This document shows positions 25,649 through 34,654 of a DNA stretch of 64,000 bases, in pieces. The notes under the pieces were generated by a model, which saw only the letters and a program-made list of their open reading frames with translations, was not told the origin of the DNA and made no database searches. The translations under genes and the position numbers were made by a program. The DNA comes from Mycolicibacterium sp. TY81 (GTDB taxonomy: Bacteria > Actinomycetota > Actinomycetes > Mycobacteriales > Mycobacteriaceae): the NCBI RefSeq assembly GCF_018326285.1, contig NZ_AP023362.1:5270001-5334000 (forward strand), read 5' to 3'. Every line of letters starts with the position of its first letter. The first letter of the stretch is position 1.

Positions 25649-27323
25649 GCGCCGCGAGGACATCGCAGCCCTGCTGCTCGACCGCCTCGGCGACGAGCGG
25701 CTGGGGCTGCGGACCCGGGACCAGGACTGGACCTGGGACGAGGTGGTCCGCGAGTCCGCTGCCCGCGGCGCGTACGCCGCCGAACTGCGGGCTGACGGGC
25801 CGTTTCACATCGGCGTCCTGCTGGACAACGTGCCCGACTTCATCTTCTGGTTGGGCGGCGCCGCGCTGTCCGGGGCGACGATCGTCGGCATCAACCCGAC
25901 GCGCGGCAACACGGAACTGGCCGGCGAGGTCCGCCATGCGGACTGTCAGCTGATCGTCACGGATTCGGCTGGGCGGGAACGGCTTACGGGCCTCGACCTC
26001 GGGCTGACGCCCGACCGCATGCTCGTCGTCGACGACCCCGCCTACCAAGAAGCGATTTGTGCACGAAAATCCGCGGCCGGCGCGGAAAATCGTGCACAAA
26101 TCGCTGTGGCAGACGGCGTTGGCGCCGAAACGCTGATGCTGCTGCTGTTCACCTCCGGCACGACGGGCGCGTCGAAGGCCGTCAAGTGCAGCCAGGGTCG
26201 GCTGGCGTGGATCGCCTACTCGGCGGTGGACAAGTTCAACCACGTCCGCGACGACGTCGACTACTGCTGCATGCCGCTGTTCCACGGCAACGCCATCATG
26301 GCGCTGTGGGCCCCGGCGCTGGCCGTCGGCGCGACCGTCTGCCTGACCCCGAGCTTCTCGGCGTCCGGCTTCCTGCCCGACGTGCGCTATTTCGGCGCGA
26401 CGTTCTTCACCTACGTCGGCAAGGCACTCGGCTATCTGCTGGCCACCCCGGAACTGCCCGACGATGCCGACAACCCGCTCAACCGCGGGTTCGGCACCGA
26501 GGCCTCACCGGAGGACCAGGCCTACTTCAAGCGCCGGTTCGGCGCGGAGCTGTACGAGGGGTACGGCTCCAGCGAGGGCGGCGGCGCCGTCGTACTCGAC
26601 CCGAACCAGCCCGAGGGGGCACTCGGCCGTCCCGCCCATCCGGGTGTCGCGATCGTCAACCCAGAAACGATGATCGAGTGTGTCCCAGCGGTTTTGGACC
26701 GACACGGCCGCATCCTCAATCCGGACGAAGCTGTCGGTGAGATCGTCGACAAGCTCGGCACCAAGAAGTTCGAGGGCTACTACAAGAACGACTCCGCCGA
26801 CGCCGACCGCATCCGAAACGGCTGGTACTGGACCGGCGACCTGGGTTACCTCGACGAGAACGGCTTCATCTACTTCGCCGGCCGGCGCGGCGACTGGATC
26901 CGGGTCGACGGCGAGAACACGTCGGCCCTGTCGATCGAGCGTGTGCTGCGGCGCCATCCCGAGGTGATCGCCGCCGGGGTGTACGCGGTGCCGGACCCCC
27001 GCTCGGGCGATCAGGTGATGGCAGCCATCGAGGTCGCCGACCCTATCCTGTTCGACGTCGACAAGTTCGTGCAGTACCTGAACGACCAGGACGACCTCGG
27101 CAAGAAGGGCATGCCGCGGTTCCTGCGGATTTCGGATTCGTTGCCGGTCACCGGCTCCAACAAGGTGCTCAAGCGCGAACTGCAGGCGGACAAGTGGCAC
27201 ACCGACGAACTGGTGTACCGCTGGGTGGGTCGGGGCGTACCGGTTTACGGCCTGATGTCCGACGATGCCAAGCGCGCGTTGGACGATGAGTTCACGCAGT
27301 ACGGACGGCAGCGATACCTATAG
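25641..27323 (+). CDS. Acyl-CoA synthetase FadD17-like, with in-frame palindromic insert
   Basis: A 560-residue ANL enzyme resembling FadD17 (Rv3506 of the cholesterol region). ATG 25641 overlaps the previous stop. Motifs: LLLFTSGTTGASKAVKC (A3), ELYEGYGSSEGG (A5), GWYWTGDLGYLDENGFIYFAGRRGDWIRVDGENTSAL (A7-A8) and the C-terminal VTGSNKVLKRE with the catalytic Lys. Just before A3, residues 138-155 (AICARKSAAGAENRAQIA) are encoded by the 49-bp palindromic element at 26054-26102, which lengthens a surface linker without breaking the frame. Expected substrate: a steroid-derived or long-chain acid. The KstD gene follows after 11 nt. Confidence 0.87.
   Translation: MPERREDIAALLLDRLGDERLGLRTRDQDWTWDEVVRESAARGAYAAELRADGPFHIGVLLDNVPDFIFWLGGAALSGATIVGINPTRGNTELAGEVRHADCQLIVTDSAGRERLTGLDLGLTPDRMLVVDDPAYQEAICARKSAAGAENRAQIAVADGVGAETLMLLLFTSGTTGASKAVKCSQGRLAWIAYSAVDKFNHVRDDVDYCCMPLFHGNAIMALWAPALAVGATVCLTPSFSASGFLPDVRYFGATFFTYVGKALGYLLATPELPDDADNPLNRGFGTEASPEDQAYFKRRFGAELYEGYGSSEGGGAVVLDPNQPEGALGRPAHPGVAIVNPETMIECVPAVLDRHGRILNPDEAVGEIVDKLGTKKFEGYYKNDSADADRIRNGWYWTGDLGYLDENGFIYFAGRRGDWIRVDGENTSALSIERVLRRHPEVIAAGVYAVPDPRSGDQVMAAIEVADPILFDVDKFVQYLNDQDDLGKKGMPRFLRISDSLPVTGSNKVLKRELQADKWHTDELVYRWVGRGVPVYGLMSDDAKRALDDEFTQYGRQRYL
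26054..26102. repeat. 49-bp palindromic element, copy 2 (inside coding gene)
   Basis: Left arm 26054-26075, loop GCCGG, right arm 26081-26102. Outer GATTTGTGCACG and inner CCGCG pair perfectly, but the six bases between them read AAAATC in both arms, so the arms mismatch there: the left arm is of copy-1 type, the right arm of copy-3 type. With flanking GC on both sides the added block is 51 or 53 nt; the gene frame remains open. Confidence 0.9.
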
Positions 27324-27334
27324 GGAGTTTGGGC

Positions 27335-28897
27335 ATGACGGACTGGGACTCGACGGTTGACGTGCTGGTGGCGGGCTCTGGTGGCGGTGGCGTCACCGGC
27401 GCCTACACCGCCGCGCGTGAGGGGCTCGAGGTGCTGCTGGTCGAGGCCACCGACAAGTTCGGCGGCACCACTGCCTACTCCGGGGGCGGTGGCGTGTGGT
27501 TCCCGTGCAACCCCGTGCTGCAGCGGGCCGGCACCGACGACACCATCGAGGACGCACTCGAGTACTACCACGCCGTCGTCGGCTACCGGACGCCGCGCGA
27601 GCTGCAGGACACCTACGTCCGCGGCGGCGCGCCGCTGATGGAGTACCTGGAAGCCGATCCCAACATCAAGTTCGACATGCTGCCCTGGCCCGACTACTTC
27701 GGGAAGATGCCCAAGGCCCGGCTGGACGGTCAGCGGCACGTTGCGGCCCGTCCGCTGAAGATCGAAAAGGCGCCTGAATTCAAGGAATTGGTGCGCGGCC
27801 CGCTCGACAACGACCGGCTCGGCGTCCCGCAGCCCGACGACTACTTCATCGGCGGCCGGGCGCTGATCGCCCGCTTTCTGGTGGCGCTGAAGCAATATCA
27901 CTCGGCGACAACACAACTCAACACCGCGCTGGTCGAGCTGGTCACCGAGGACGGTGCCGTCGTCGGTGCTGTCGTCGAGACCGACGGGGTCCGCAAGGCG
28001 ATCAGGGCACGCAAGGGCGTGTTGCTCGCGGCCGGCGGCTTCGAGGGCAACGACGAGCTGCGGCGCAAGTACGGCGTGCCCGGCGAAGCGCGAGACACCA
28101 TGGGGCCCTGGGGAAATCTGGGTCAGGCGCATGAGGCGGGCATCGCCGTCGGCGCGGACACCGACCTGATGGAGCAGGCCTGGTGGTCGCCCGGCCTGAC
28201 GCATCCGGACGGTCGCAGCGCGTTCGCGCTGTGGTTCACCGGCGGCATCTTCGTCGACCAGGACGGCAAGCGGTTCGTCAACGAATCCGCGGCGTACGAC
28301 CGCATCGGCCGCGTCGTCGTGGACCGGCTGGCCAAGGGCGAGATGACGTTGCCGTTCTGGATGATCTACGACGACGGCGAAGGCGGAGCCGCCGGCGTTG
28401 TTCCTCCAATAAAGGCGACCAACGTGTCGATGGTCGAGACCGAGAAGTACGTCGATGCCGGGCTGTGGCACACCGCGGACACCCTGGACGAGCTGGCCGT
28501 CAAGATCGGTGTCCCGGCCGAGCAGCTCGCCGCGACCGTCAAACAGTTCAACGAATACGCCGACGCGGGCTCCGACCCCGACTTCGGCCGCGGCGACGAG
28601 GCCTACGACCGTGCCTTCTCCGGCGGCGCCTGCCCGATGGTCCGGATCGACAAGGCGCCGTTCCACGCTGCCAAGTTCGGCATCTCCGACCTGGGCACCA
28701 AGGGCGGCCTGCGCACCGACACCACCGGTCAGGTGCTCGACACCGCCGGCAACCCGATTCCCGGGCTGTACGCGGCGGGCAACACCATGGCCGCGCCGAG
28801 CGGCTACGCCTACCCGGGCGGTGGCAACCCGATCGGCACCAGCATGGTGTTCTCCCACCTGGCGGTGCTCGATATGGTCAAACGAGAGGCTTCGTAA
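27335..28897 (+). CDS. 3-ketosteroid delta1-dehydrogenase-like flavoprotein
   Basis: A 520-residue FAD enzyme. ATG 27335 is favoured over TTG 27329 because AGGGAG (27322-27327) lies seven nt before it. N-terminal Rossmann fold: VDVLVAGSGGGGVTGAYTAAREGLEVLLVEA, then TTAYSGGGVWFP. The C-terminal motif SGYAYPGGGNPIGT includes the Tyr-Pro-Gly-Gly-Gly run that holds catalytic Tyr and oxyanion Gly in KstD enzymes; GLYAAGNTMA binds FAD. KstD inserts the C1-C2 double bond in 3-ketosteroids; close relatives act on 4-ene isomers or 5-alpha steroids, so the exact substrate is open. The KshA-like gene next door supports steroid ring opening. Confidence 0.85.
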   Translation: MTDWDSTVDVLVAGSGGGGVTGAYTAAREGLEVLLVEATDKFGGTTAYSGGGGVWFPCNPVLQRAGTDDTIEDALEYYHAVVGYRTPRELQDTYVRGGAPLMEYLEADPNIKFDMLPWPDYFGKMPKARLDGQRHVAARPLKIEKAPEFKELVRGPLDNDRLGVPQPDDYFIGGRALIARFLVALKQYHSATTQLNTALVELVTEDGAVVGAVVETDGVRKAIRARKGVLLAAGGFEGNDELRRKYGVPGEARDTMGPWGNLGQAHEAGIAVGADTDLMEQAWWSPGLTHPDGRSAFALWFTGGIFVDQDGKRFVNESAAYDRIGRVVVDRLAKGEMTLPFWMIYDDGEGGAAGVVPPIKATNVSMVETEKYVDAGLWHTADTLDELAVKIGVPAEQLAATVKQFNEYADAGSDPDFGRGDEAYDRAFSGGACPMVRIDKAPFHAAKFGISDLGTKGGLRTDTTGQVLDTAGNPIPGLYAAGNTMAAPSGYAYPGGGNPIGTSMVFSHLAVLDMVKREAS

Positions 28898-28940
28898 GGG
28901 TCCTGGTTCCAGGGCTCGGCGAATTCGAAAGGGGCACAAG

Positions 28941-30086
28941 ATGACTGAGGCCGAGGTCCGGCATATCGATGCCGGCGTCGAGATGACGCGGTTTGCGCGC
29001 GGCTGGCACTGCATCGGGCTGGCCGAGTCGTTCCGGGACGGAAAGCCGCACTCGGTGCAGGCGTTCGGGACCAAGCTCGTGGTGTTCGCCGACTCCAACG
29101 GCGCCATCAAGGTGCTCGACGGGTACTGCCGCCACATGGGTGGTGACCTGTCGCAGGGCACCGTGAAAGGCGACGCGGTGGCGTGCCCGTTCCATGACTG
29201 GCGTTGGGGCGGCGACGGCAAGTGTCAGTTGGTGCCGTACGCCAAGCGCACGCCGCGGCTGGCCCGCACCCGGGCCTGGCAGACCACCGAGGTCAACGGG
29301 CAGCTGCTCCTCTGGCACGACCCCGAGGGTTCGACGCCCGGGCCGGAGCTGACCCCGCCGACCATCGAGGGTTACGAGGAGGGCCAGTGGTCGCCGTGGC
29401 AGTGGAACTCGCTGCTGATCGAGGGGTCGCACTGCCGCGAGATCGTCGACAACAACGTCGACATGGCGCACTTCTTCTACATCCACCACGCCTACCCGAC
29501 GTACTTCAAGAACGTCATCGAGGGCCACACCGCCAGCCAGTTCATGGAGTCCAAGTCGCGCCCGGACTACGCGACCCGTGAGCTGTGGGACGGCACGTAT
29601 CTGCGTTCGGAGGCCACGTACTTCGGGCCCGCGTACATGATCAACTGGCTGCACAACGATCTCGCCCCGAACTTCACAGTCGAGATCGCCCTGATCAACT
29701 GCCACTACCCGGTGACGCACGACTCGTTCGTGCTGCAGTGGGGGGTTGCGGTGCAGAACAATCCGGCGCTGCCGCCGGCCAAGACCGAGAAGCTGGCGGC
29801 GTCGTTGAGCCGCAGTTTCGGCGACGGCTTCATGGAAGACGTCGAGATCTGGAAGAACAAGACGCGCATCGAGAACCCGCTGCTGACCGAGGAAGACGGT
29901 CCGGTCTACCAGCACCGCCGTTGGTACGAGCAGTTCTATGTCGACGTCGCCGACATCAAGCCCGACATCGTCGCCCGCTTCGAGCAGGAGGTCGACACCA
30001 CGCACGCCAACGACCTGTGGCGCGAAGAGGTCGCCAAGAATCTGGTCAACCGCACTCCGGTCGGCAAGGCACACGCCGTCCAGTAG
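28941..30086 (+). CDS. 3-ketosteroid 9-alpha-hydroxylase oxygenase (KshA-like)
   Basis: A 381-residue Rieske non-haem iron oxygenase. ATG 28941 follows GAAAGGGG; the frame runs upstream inside kstD without meaning. The Rieske [2Fe-2S] site is CRH (63-65) and CPFH (82-85). The mononuclear iron site is DNNVDMAHFFYIHH (Asp174, His177, His182). Length is close to KshA (about 386 residues in M. tuberculosis), and the EGSHCREIVDNN context is KshA-like. KshA hydroxylates C9; with C1-dehydrogenation this opens ring B. Its reductase partner KshB is not in this window. A terminator hairpin follows 11 nt after the stop. Confidence 0.88.
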   Translation: MTEAEVRHIDAGVEMTRFARGWHCIGLAESFRDGKPHSVQAFGTKLVVFADSNGAIKVLDGYCRHMGGDLSQGTVKGDAVACPFHDWRWGGDGKCQLVPYAKRTPRLARTRAWQTTEVNGQLLLWHDPEGSTPGPELTPPTIEGYEEGQWSPWQWNSLLIEGSHCREIVDNNVDMAHFFYIHHAYPTYFKNVIEGHTASQFMESKSRPDYATRELWDGTYLRSEATYFGPAYMINWLHNDLAPNFTVEIALINCHYPVTHDSFVLQWGVAVQNNPALPPAKTEKLAASLSRSFGDGFMEDVEIWKNKTRIENPLLTEEDGPVYQHRRWYEQFYVDVADIKPDIVARFEQEVDTTHANDLWREEVAKNLVNRTPVGKAHAVQ

Positions 30087-30097
30087 TCGCCGAAAAG

Positions 30098-30133
30098 CAC
30101 TGAGCCGCTCTCGTTTTCGAGGGCGGCTCAGTG
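30098..30133 (+). terminator. Terminator after the KshA-like gene
   Basis: Arms CACTGAGCCGC (30098-30108) and GCGGCTCAGTG (30123-30133), with an inner TCTCG/CGAG pairing around TTTT. It ends the steroid-type operon and also lies just beyond the stop of the converging small gene. Confidence 0.85.
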
Positions 30134-30167
30134 GTCAGATCGGGGTGTCGGACTCAGCGGGCGGGGC

Positions 30168-30437
30168 TCAGCGGGCCGGGTGCGCCTGCGGGCTCTGCAC
30201 GATGGCGGCCAGCTGGCCCAGGTTCTGCAGCTTGTCCATGTCCGGAGCGGACGGGACGGGGACCGCGGAGAACGCGGGCAGCACCGGGTCGGCCGGCTTG
30301 TCCTGCAGCATGCCGAGGGCCATGTAGCCGGCCACGCCCAGACCTGCTGCCGTCAGCACCACCACAGCGGTGGAACGCCGGAACAGCTGCCGCAGGGGGC
30401 CGATGTTTTCGGTCGTCTGATGGGTCAGGGTGGTCAT
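30168..30437 (-). CDS. Small single-pass membrane protein
   Basis: An 89-residue protein with one TM helix (AVVVLTAAGLGVAGYMALGML, about 24-44), a basic N-terminus and a short Pro-rich outer tail. The ATG at 30437 follows GAGAAGAGG. No family recognised. The protein-like composition, good Shine-Dalgarno and long upstream non-coding region support it as real. It sits alone between the steroid operon and lipW. Confidence 0.65.
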   Translation of the reverse strand: MTTLTHQTTENIGPLRQLFRRSTAVVVLTAAGLGVAGYMALGMLQDKPADPVLPAFSAVPVPSAPDMDKLQNLGQLAAIVQSPQAHPAR

Positions 30438-30708
30438 TGCCGTGCCTCTTCTCGGTGAAGATCACGACCGAGGTGGTCGTTGGTCTGTTCAACAACCATG
30501 CGCCCCGAAATGCTTCCCCGCAAGGGTTTATTTGATCGACTAATATTTTAAAAACCACGCATGACCTGCATAAACATCAATTAGATAGTATAATCTAAGT
30601 AACGAAGATCACGTTCGCGCGGCAGCTGGCGGGCGGGATCGTCAGTGCCGCAGCGGGTTGCGGCAGCCGCATCGGCGGTGCCGGCGCGCGATGAGTTAGC
30701 CGTCGGGG
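30438..30708. promoter_or_regulatory. AT-rich non-coding region upstream of the small membrane protein
   Basis: This 271-nt gap contains an unusually AT-rich patch (about 30525-30600) in a GC-rich genome. Within it, TTAGAT (30581-30586) and ATCTAA (30593-30598) form an inverted repeat enclosing TATAAT on the plus strand and TATACT on the minus strand (30587-30592). A minus-strand promoter here would serve the small membrane gene with a leader of about 140 nt. Confidence 0.4.
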
Positions 30709-31626
30709 CTAGCCGACGACCGCCGGGTTCAGCAGCGGCCGCAGGAACTCGACCTGGCTGGCAAAGAACGCCCGGGCCACCTGGGTCTTGGCGGCGACGC
30801 CGTCGAACCCGTGATAAGCGCCCGGCACCACTTCCAGTTCGCACGGCACGCCCGCCGCCCGCAGCCGCTCGGCGTACTCGACATCCTCGTCGTGGAAGAC
30901 ATCGAAGGTCCCGACCCCGACCCAGGCCGGCGGGAGACCGGACAGATCGGCGCGCCGGGCGGGGACGGCCACCGCGGGGTCGGCGCCGCCGAGATACGCG
31001 CGCCAGCCGAAGCGGTTCGACTTCTGGGTCCACAGCCGGTGCCCCGGATGGTCCAGCCCGGGCCGGCTGCCCGACCGGTCGTCGATCATCGGATACACCA
31101 AAAGCTGTGCTGACAGGGGTATTTCACCGCGGTCATGCGCCAGCTGGGCCAACGCCGCGCTCATGCCGCCGCCGGCGCTGGCGCCGCCGACCGCCACCCG
31201 TGCCGGGTCGACGGCCGGTAGGTTGACCAGCCAGCGCAGCGCCGTGTAGCAGTCCTCCAGCCCGGCCGGATACGGATTGTCGGGCGCCAGCCGGTATTTG
31301 ACCGCGGCCACGGTGATGCCCAGGGCGTCCGCGAAACGCCGGCACAGCGCGTCGTCCTGCGCCGGGCTGCCGATGACGTAGCCGCCGCCGTGAATCCACA
31401 GCAGGGCGCCGCCCCGGTCCGCGCCGGTGGACGGGCGGTGCAGCCGGATCCCGACGCCCGACGGCAGCGTCAGCACCTCGACGTTGTCGGGAGTGCGGCG
31501 TTCCTGCAGGTCGGACAGCAGGCGGACGAAGCGGAGGTTCCACGGCGTGATGGGGCTGCGCGGCATGAACCGTGCGGCCCGCGCCAGCTCGGGGTGGAAG
31601 TCGACTGTTTGCGAGAGGCCCGGCAT
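30709..31626 (-). CDS. lipW: HSL-type esterase/lipase LipW-like
   Basis: A 305-residue alpha/beta-hydrolase of the hormone-sensitive lipase class. The oxyanion motif is WIHGGGYVIGS (HGGG at 79-82), the nucleophile GGASAGG has Ser150, the acid is expected in GVGTFDVFHDED and the His in GAYHGFD. The ATG is at 31626. Gene position (after the fadD4/Rv0216 block) and sequence match LipW (Rv0217c). Probably a cytoplasmic short-chain esterase: no signal peptide. Divergent from the permease gene. Confidence 0.88.
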   Translation of the reverse strand: MPGLSQTVDFHPELARAARFMPRSPITPWNLRFVRLLSDLQERRTPDNVEVLTLPSGVGIRLHRPSTGADRGGALLWIHGGGYVIGSPAQDDALCRRFADALGITVAAVKYRLAPDNPYPAGLEDCYTALRWLVNLPAVDPARVAVGGASAGGGMSAALAQLAHDRGEIPLSAQLLVYPMIDDRSGSRPGLDHPGHRLWTQKSNRFGWRAYLGGADPAVAVPARRADLSGLPPAWVGVGTFDVFHDEDVEYAERLRAAGVPCELEVVPGAYHGFDGVAAKTQVARAFFASQVEFLRPLLNPAVVG

Positions 31627-31736
31627 TCAACCGACATTACTGATCCGCGCGCGTCAGGGCGGGACACGCTTGCAGTTCACACACAGGAAACTCGTTGTCC
31701 TGCGCGAAGCTGAGCATCAGTGTTCACTGAAACGCT

Positions 31737-33224
31737 ATGACTTCCACGCCGCACAAGCATGCCGAGCCACCCGGTCTGACGGCCGAGGACGCGGGCTACC
31801 ACCACACCCTCAAACCGCGTCAGCTGCAGATGATCGCGATCGGCGGTGCCATCGGCACCGGCCTGTTCCTGGGTGCCGGTGGCCGGCTGCACAACGCGGG
31901 GCCGGGGCTGTTCCTCGTCTACCTGATCTGCGGCGGGTTCGTCTTCCTGATCCTGCGGGCCCTGGGCGAGCTGGTGCTGCACCGGCCGTCGTCGGGGTCG
32001 TTCGTGTCGTACGCGCGGGAGTTCCTCGGGGAGAAGGCGGCTTATGTCGCCGGCTGGATGTACTTCCTGAACTGGGCCATGACGTCGATCGTCGACTCGA
32101 CCGCCATCGCCACCTACTTCCACTACTGGTCGGCGTTCGACGCTATCCCGCAGTGGCTGATCGCGCTGATCGCCCTGGCCATCGTGCTGAGCATGAACCT
32201 GATCTCGGTGACGCTGTTCGGCGAGCTCGAGTTCTGGGCGGCCCTGATCAAAGTCGTGGCGCTGGTGACCTTCCTGGTCGTCGGCACGGTGTTCCTGGCG
32301 GGCCGCTTCAAGGTCGACGGTCAGTCCACCGGCTTCAGCGTCATCGCGGACCACGGCGGCCTGTTCCCGACCGGCCTGCTACCACTGGTGGTGGTGACCT
32401 CGGGCGTCGTCTTCGCTTATGCCGCAGTCGAACTCGTCGGCACCGCGGCGGGTGAGACGGCAGAACCGCACAAGATCATGCCGCGCGCCATCAACTCGGT
32501 GATCTTCCGCATCGCGCTCTTCTACGTCGGCTCGCTGGTGCTGCTCGGGCTGCTGCTGCCGTACTCGGCATACAAGCCGGGGGAGAGCCCGTTCGTCACG
32601 TTCTTCTCGAAGATCGGTTTCGAGGGCGCCGGCACCCTGATGAACGTCGTCGTGCTCACGGCCGCGTTCTCCAGCCTGAACGCCGGGCTGTACTCGACCG
32701 GCCGCATCCTGCGCTCCATGGCGATGAACGGCAGCGCCCCGAAGTTCACCGGCGTCATGTCGAAACGTGGTGTGCCCTATGGCGGTATCTGTCTGACCGC
32801 CAGCATCGGCCTGCTCGGTGTCGTGCTCAACGGCGTCGTGCCGGCGCAGGCCTTCGAGATCGTGCTGAACATGGCGGCGCTGGGCATCATCGCGTCGTGG
32901 GCCACCATCGTGATCTGTCAGCTGCAACTGTTCCGCTGGTCGCAGCGCGGTGAGATCGCCAGGCCGGCGTTCCGGATGTGGGGCGCGCCGTACACCGGAT
33001 ACGCCACGCTGGCGTTCCTGGCCGCGGTGCTGGTGCTGATGGCGTTCGACAAGCCGGTCGGCACCTGGACGGTGGCGACGCTGGTGCTCATCATCCCGGC
33101 ACTGATCCTGGGCTGGTACGCGGCGCGGGGCCGGGTCCTGGCGATCGCCAAGGAGCGCGAGGGCTTCACCGGCCAGTTCCCGGTGGTCGCCAACCCGCCG
33201 CCACCGGGCGAACGTCAACCTTGA
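31737..33224 (+). CDS. Amino-acid permease (AnsP/GABA-permease type)
   Basis: A 495-residue APC-superfamily transporter with twelve TM helices. The N-terminus carries the signature [32 protein letters not shown] (GxGxGxF-type substrate motif in TM1). Other family marks: [24 protein letters not shown] and [29 protein letters not shown] (TM6-loop). It is nearest to the asparagine permeases AnsP1/AnsP2 and the GABA permeases; the substrate cannot be fixed. ATG 31737. The short hairpin CGTCAACCTTGACG covers the stop codon. Confidence 0.88.
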   Translation: MTSTPHKHAEPPGLTAEDAGYHHTLKPRQLQMIAIGGAIGTGLFLGAGGRLHNAGPGLFLVYLICGGFVFLILRALGELVLHRPSSGSFVSYAREFLGEKAAYVAGWMYFLNWAMTSIVDSTAIATYFHYWSAFDAIPQWLIALIALAIVLSMNLISVTLFGELEFWAALIKVVALVTFLVVGTVFLAGRFKVDGQSTGFSVIADHGGLFPTGLLPLVVVTSGVVFAYAAVELVGTAAGETAEPHKIMPRAINSVIFRIALFYVGSLVLLGLLLPYSAYKPGESPFVTFFSKIGFEGAGTLMNVVVLTAAFSSLNAGLYSTGRILRSMAMNGSAPKFTGVMSKRGVPYGGICLTASIGLLGVVLNGVVPAQAFEIVLNMAALGIIASWATIVICQLQLFRWSQRGEIARPAFRMWGAPYTGYATLAFLAAVLVLMAFDKPVGTWTVATLVLIIPALILGWYAARGRVLAIAKEREGFTGQFPVVANPPPPGERQP

Positions 33225-33268
33225 CGCGTTGAGGTTTACCGCCGGCCGATTAGGGGTTTACTTGGCTG

Positions 33269-34556
33269 GTGGAGATCATGTCGCCGACCGATGCCATGTT
33301 CCTGCTCGGCGAGTCGCGGGAACACCCGATGCACGTCGGCGGACTGCAGCTGTTCACCCCGCCGGAGGGCGCCGGGCCCGAGTTCATCCATGACCTGCAC
33401 CGGGACATGTTGGCGCACACCAACTTCAACCCCACCTACCGCAAGCGCCCGGCGCGGATTCTCGGCGGCATCGCCAGCTTCGGCTGGACGTATGACGACG
33501 ACATCGACGTCGACTACCACCTGCGTCGCTCCGCGCTGCCCACGCCGGGACGGATTCGTGAGCTGCTCGACCTGTGCGGGCGGCTGCACACCAGCCTGCT
33601 GGACCGGCACCGCCCGCTGTGGGAGACATACCTCGTCGAGGGCCTCGACGACGGCCGGTTCGCGATCTACTCGAAGGCCCACCACGCGCTGCTGGACGGG
33701 GTTTCCGCTCTCCGGATGGCGATGCGCACGCTGTCCGACGACCCGTCCGAGCAGGAGGTCCGGGTGCCGTGGGACCTACCGTCCCGCAAGCGTGCGCCGA
33801 AGCAGAGCCCGTCCCTGATCGGTTCGGCGGTGGGCACCGTCGGCGCGGCGGCCGGTCTGGCGCCATCGGCGTTCCGGGTGGCTCGCGCGGTGTTGTTGGA
33901 GCAGAACCTGACCCGGACGTTCAGTGCGCCGAAGACGATGTTCAACGTCAAGATCGGTGGCGCCCGGCGGGTGGCGGCGCAGTCCTGGCCGATCGCCCGG
34001 ATCAAGGCCGTCAAGCAGGCCGCCGGCGGCGTCACCGTCAACGACGTCGTACTGGCCATGTGCGCCGGTGCGCTGCGGGCCTACCTGCTCGAGCAGAACG
34101 CCCTGCCCGACGCGCCGCTGATCGCGATGGTCCCCGTGAGCCTGCGGTCCGAGGCCGACGCGGCTGCAGACCATTGCCGACTCGATGCGCGGCAACAAGC
34201 AGGTGTTCTCGGGGCTGTCGAAGACGGAGTCCATGGCCCTGTCGGCGCTGCTGCTGTCCCCGATCGCGCTGTCCGCCGTGCCGGGTTTCGTCGACGCCAC
34301 CCCGCCGCCGTTCAACATCGTCATCTCGAACGTGCCGGGGCCGCGGGTGCCGATGTACTGGAAGGGCGCCCGCCTCGACGGGAACTATCCGCTGTCGATC
34401 GCGCTCGACGGGCAGGCGCTCAACATCACGCTGGTCAACAACGGCGACAACCTCGACTTCGGGTTGGTCGGTTGCCGGCACAGCGTGCCGCACCTGCAGC
34501 GGCTGCTGGGCCACCTCGAAGACTCGCTGGCGGACCTGGAGGCGGCGGTCCGCTAG
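33269..34556 (+). pseudogene. WS/DGAT (triacylglycerol/wax ester synthase) gene with frameshifting deletion
   Basis: The first 297 codons from GTG 33269 (MEIMSPTDAMFLLGESREHPMHVGGLQLF) are a normal WS/DGAT N-terminal domain with the catalytic motif AHHALLDG (His138, His139, Asp143). At about 34157-34161 the conserved VSLRSEADA stops, and the continuation RLQTIADSMRGNKQVFSGL is in the +1 frame up to the TAG at 34556, including the VPGPRVPMYW motif. About 23 residues between the two (the GGNMVGAxLCNLAT-type segment of relatives) are missing, i.e. a deletion of roughly 70 nt that also shifts the frame. The first frame then runs meaninglessly to 35503 over an antisense gene. Probably inactive. 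Confidence 0.8.
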
Positions 34557-34654
34557 GGGCGCCACGCGCGCGGCCGCCGTCGCATCTTCGCGGTACTGAC
34601 CGGCTGGCGGAAAACCTGCCTGGAAATCGCGTGTGGTCAGTCTCGGCGCGCGCC

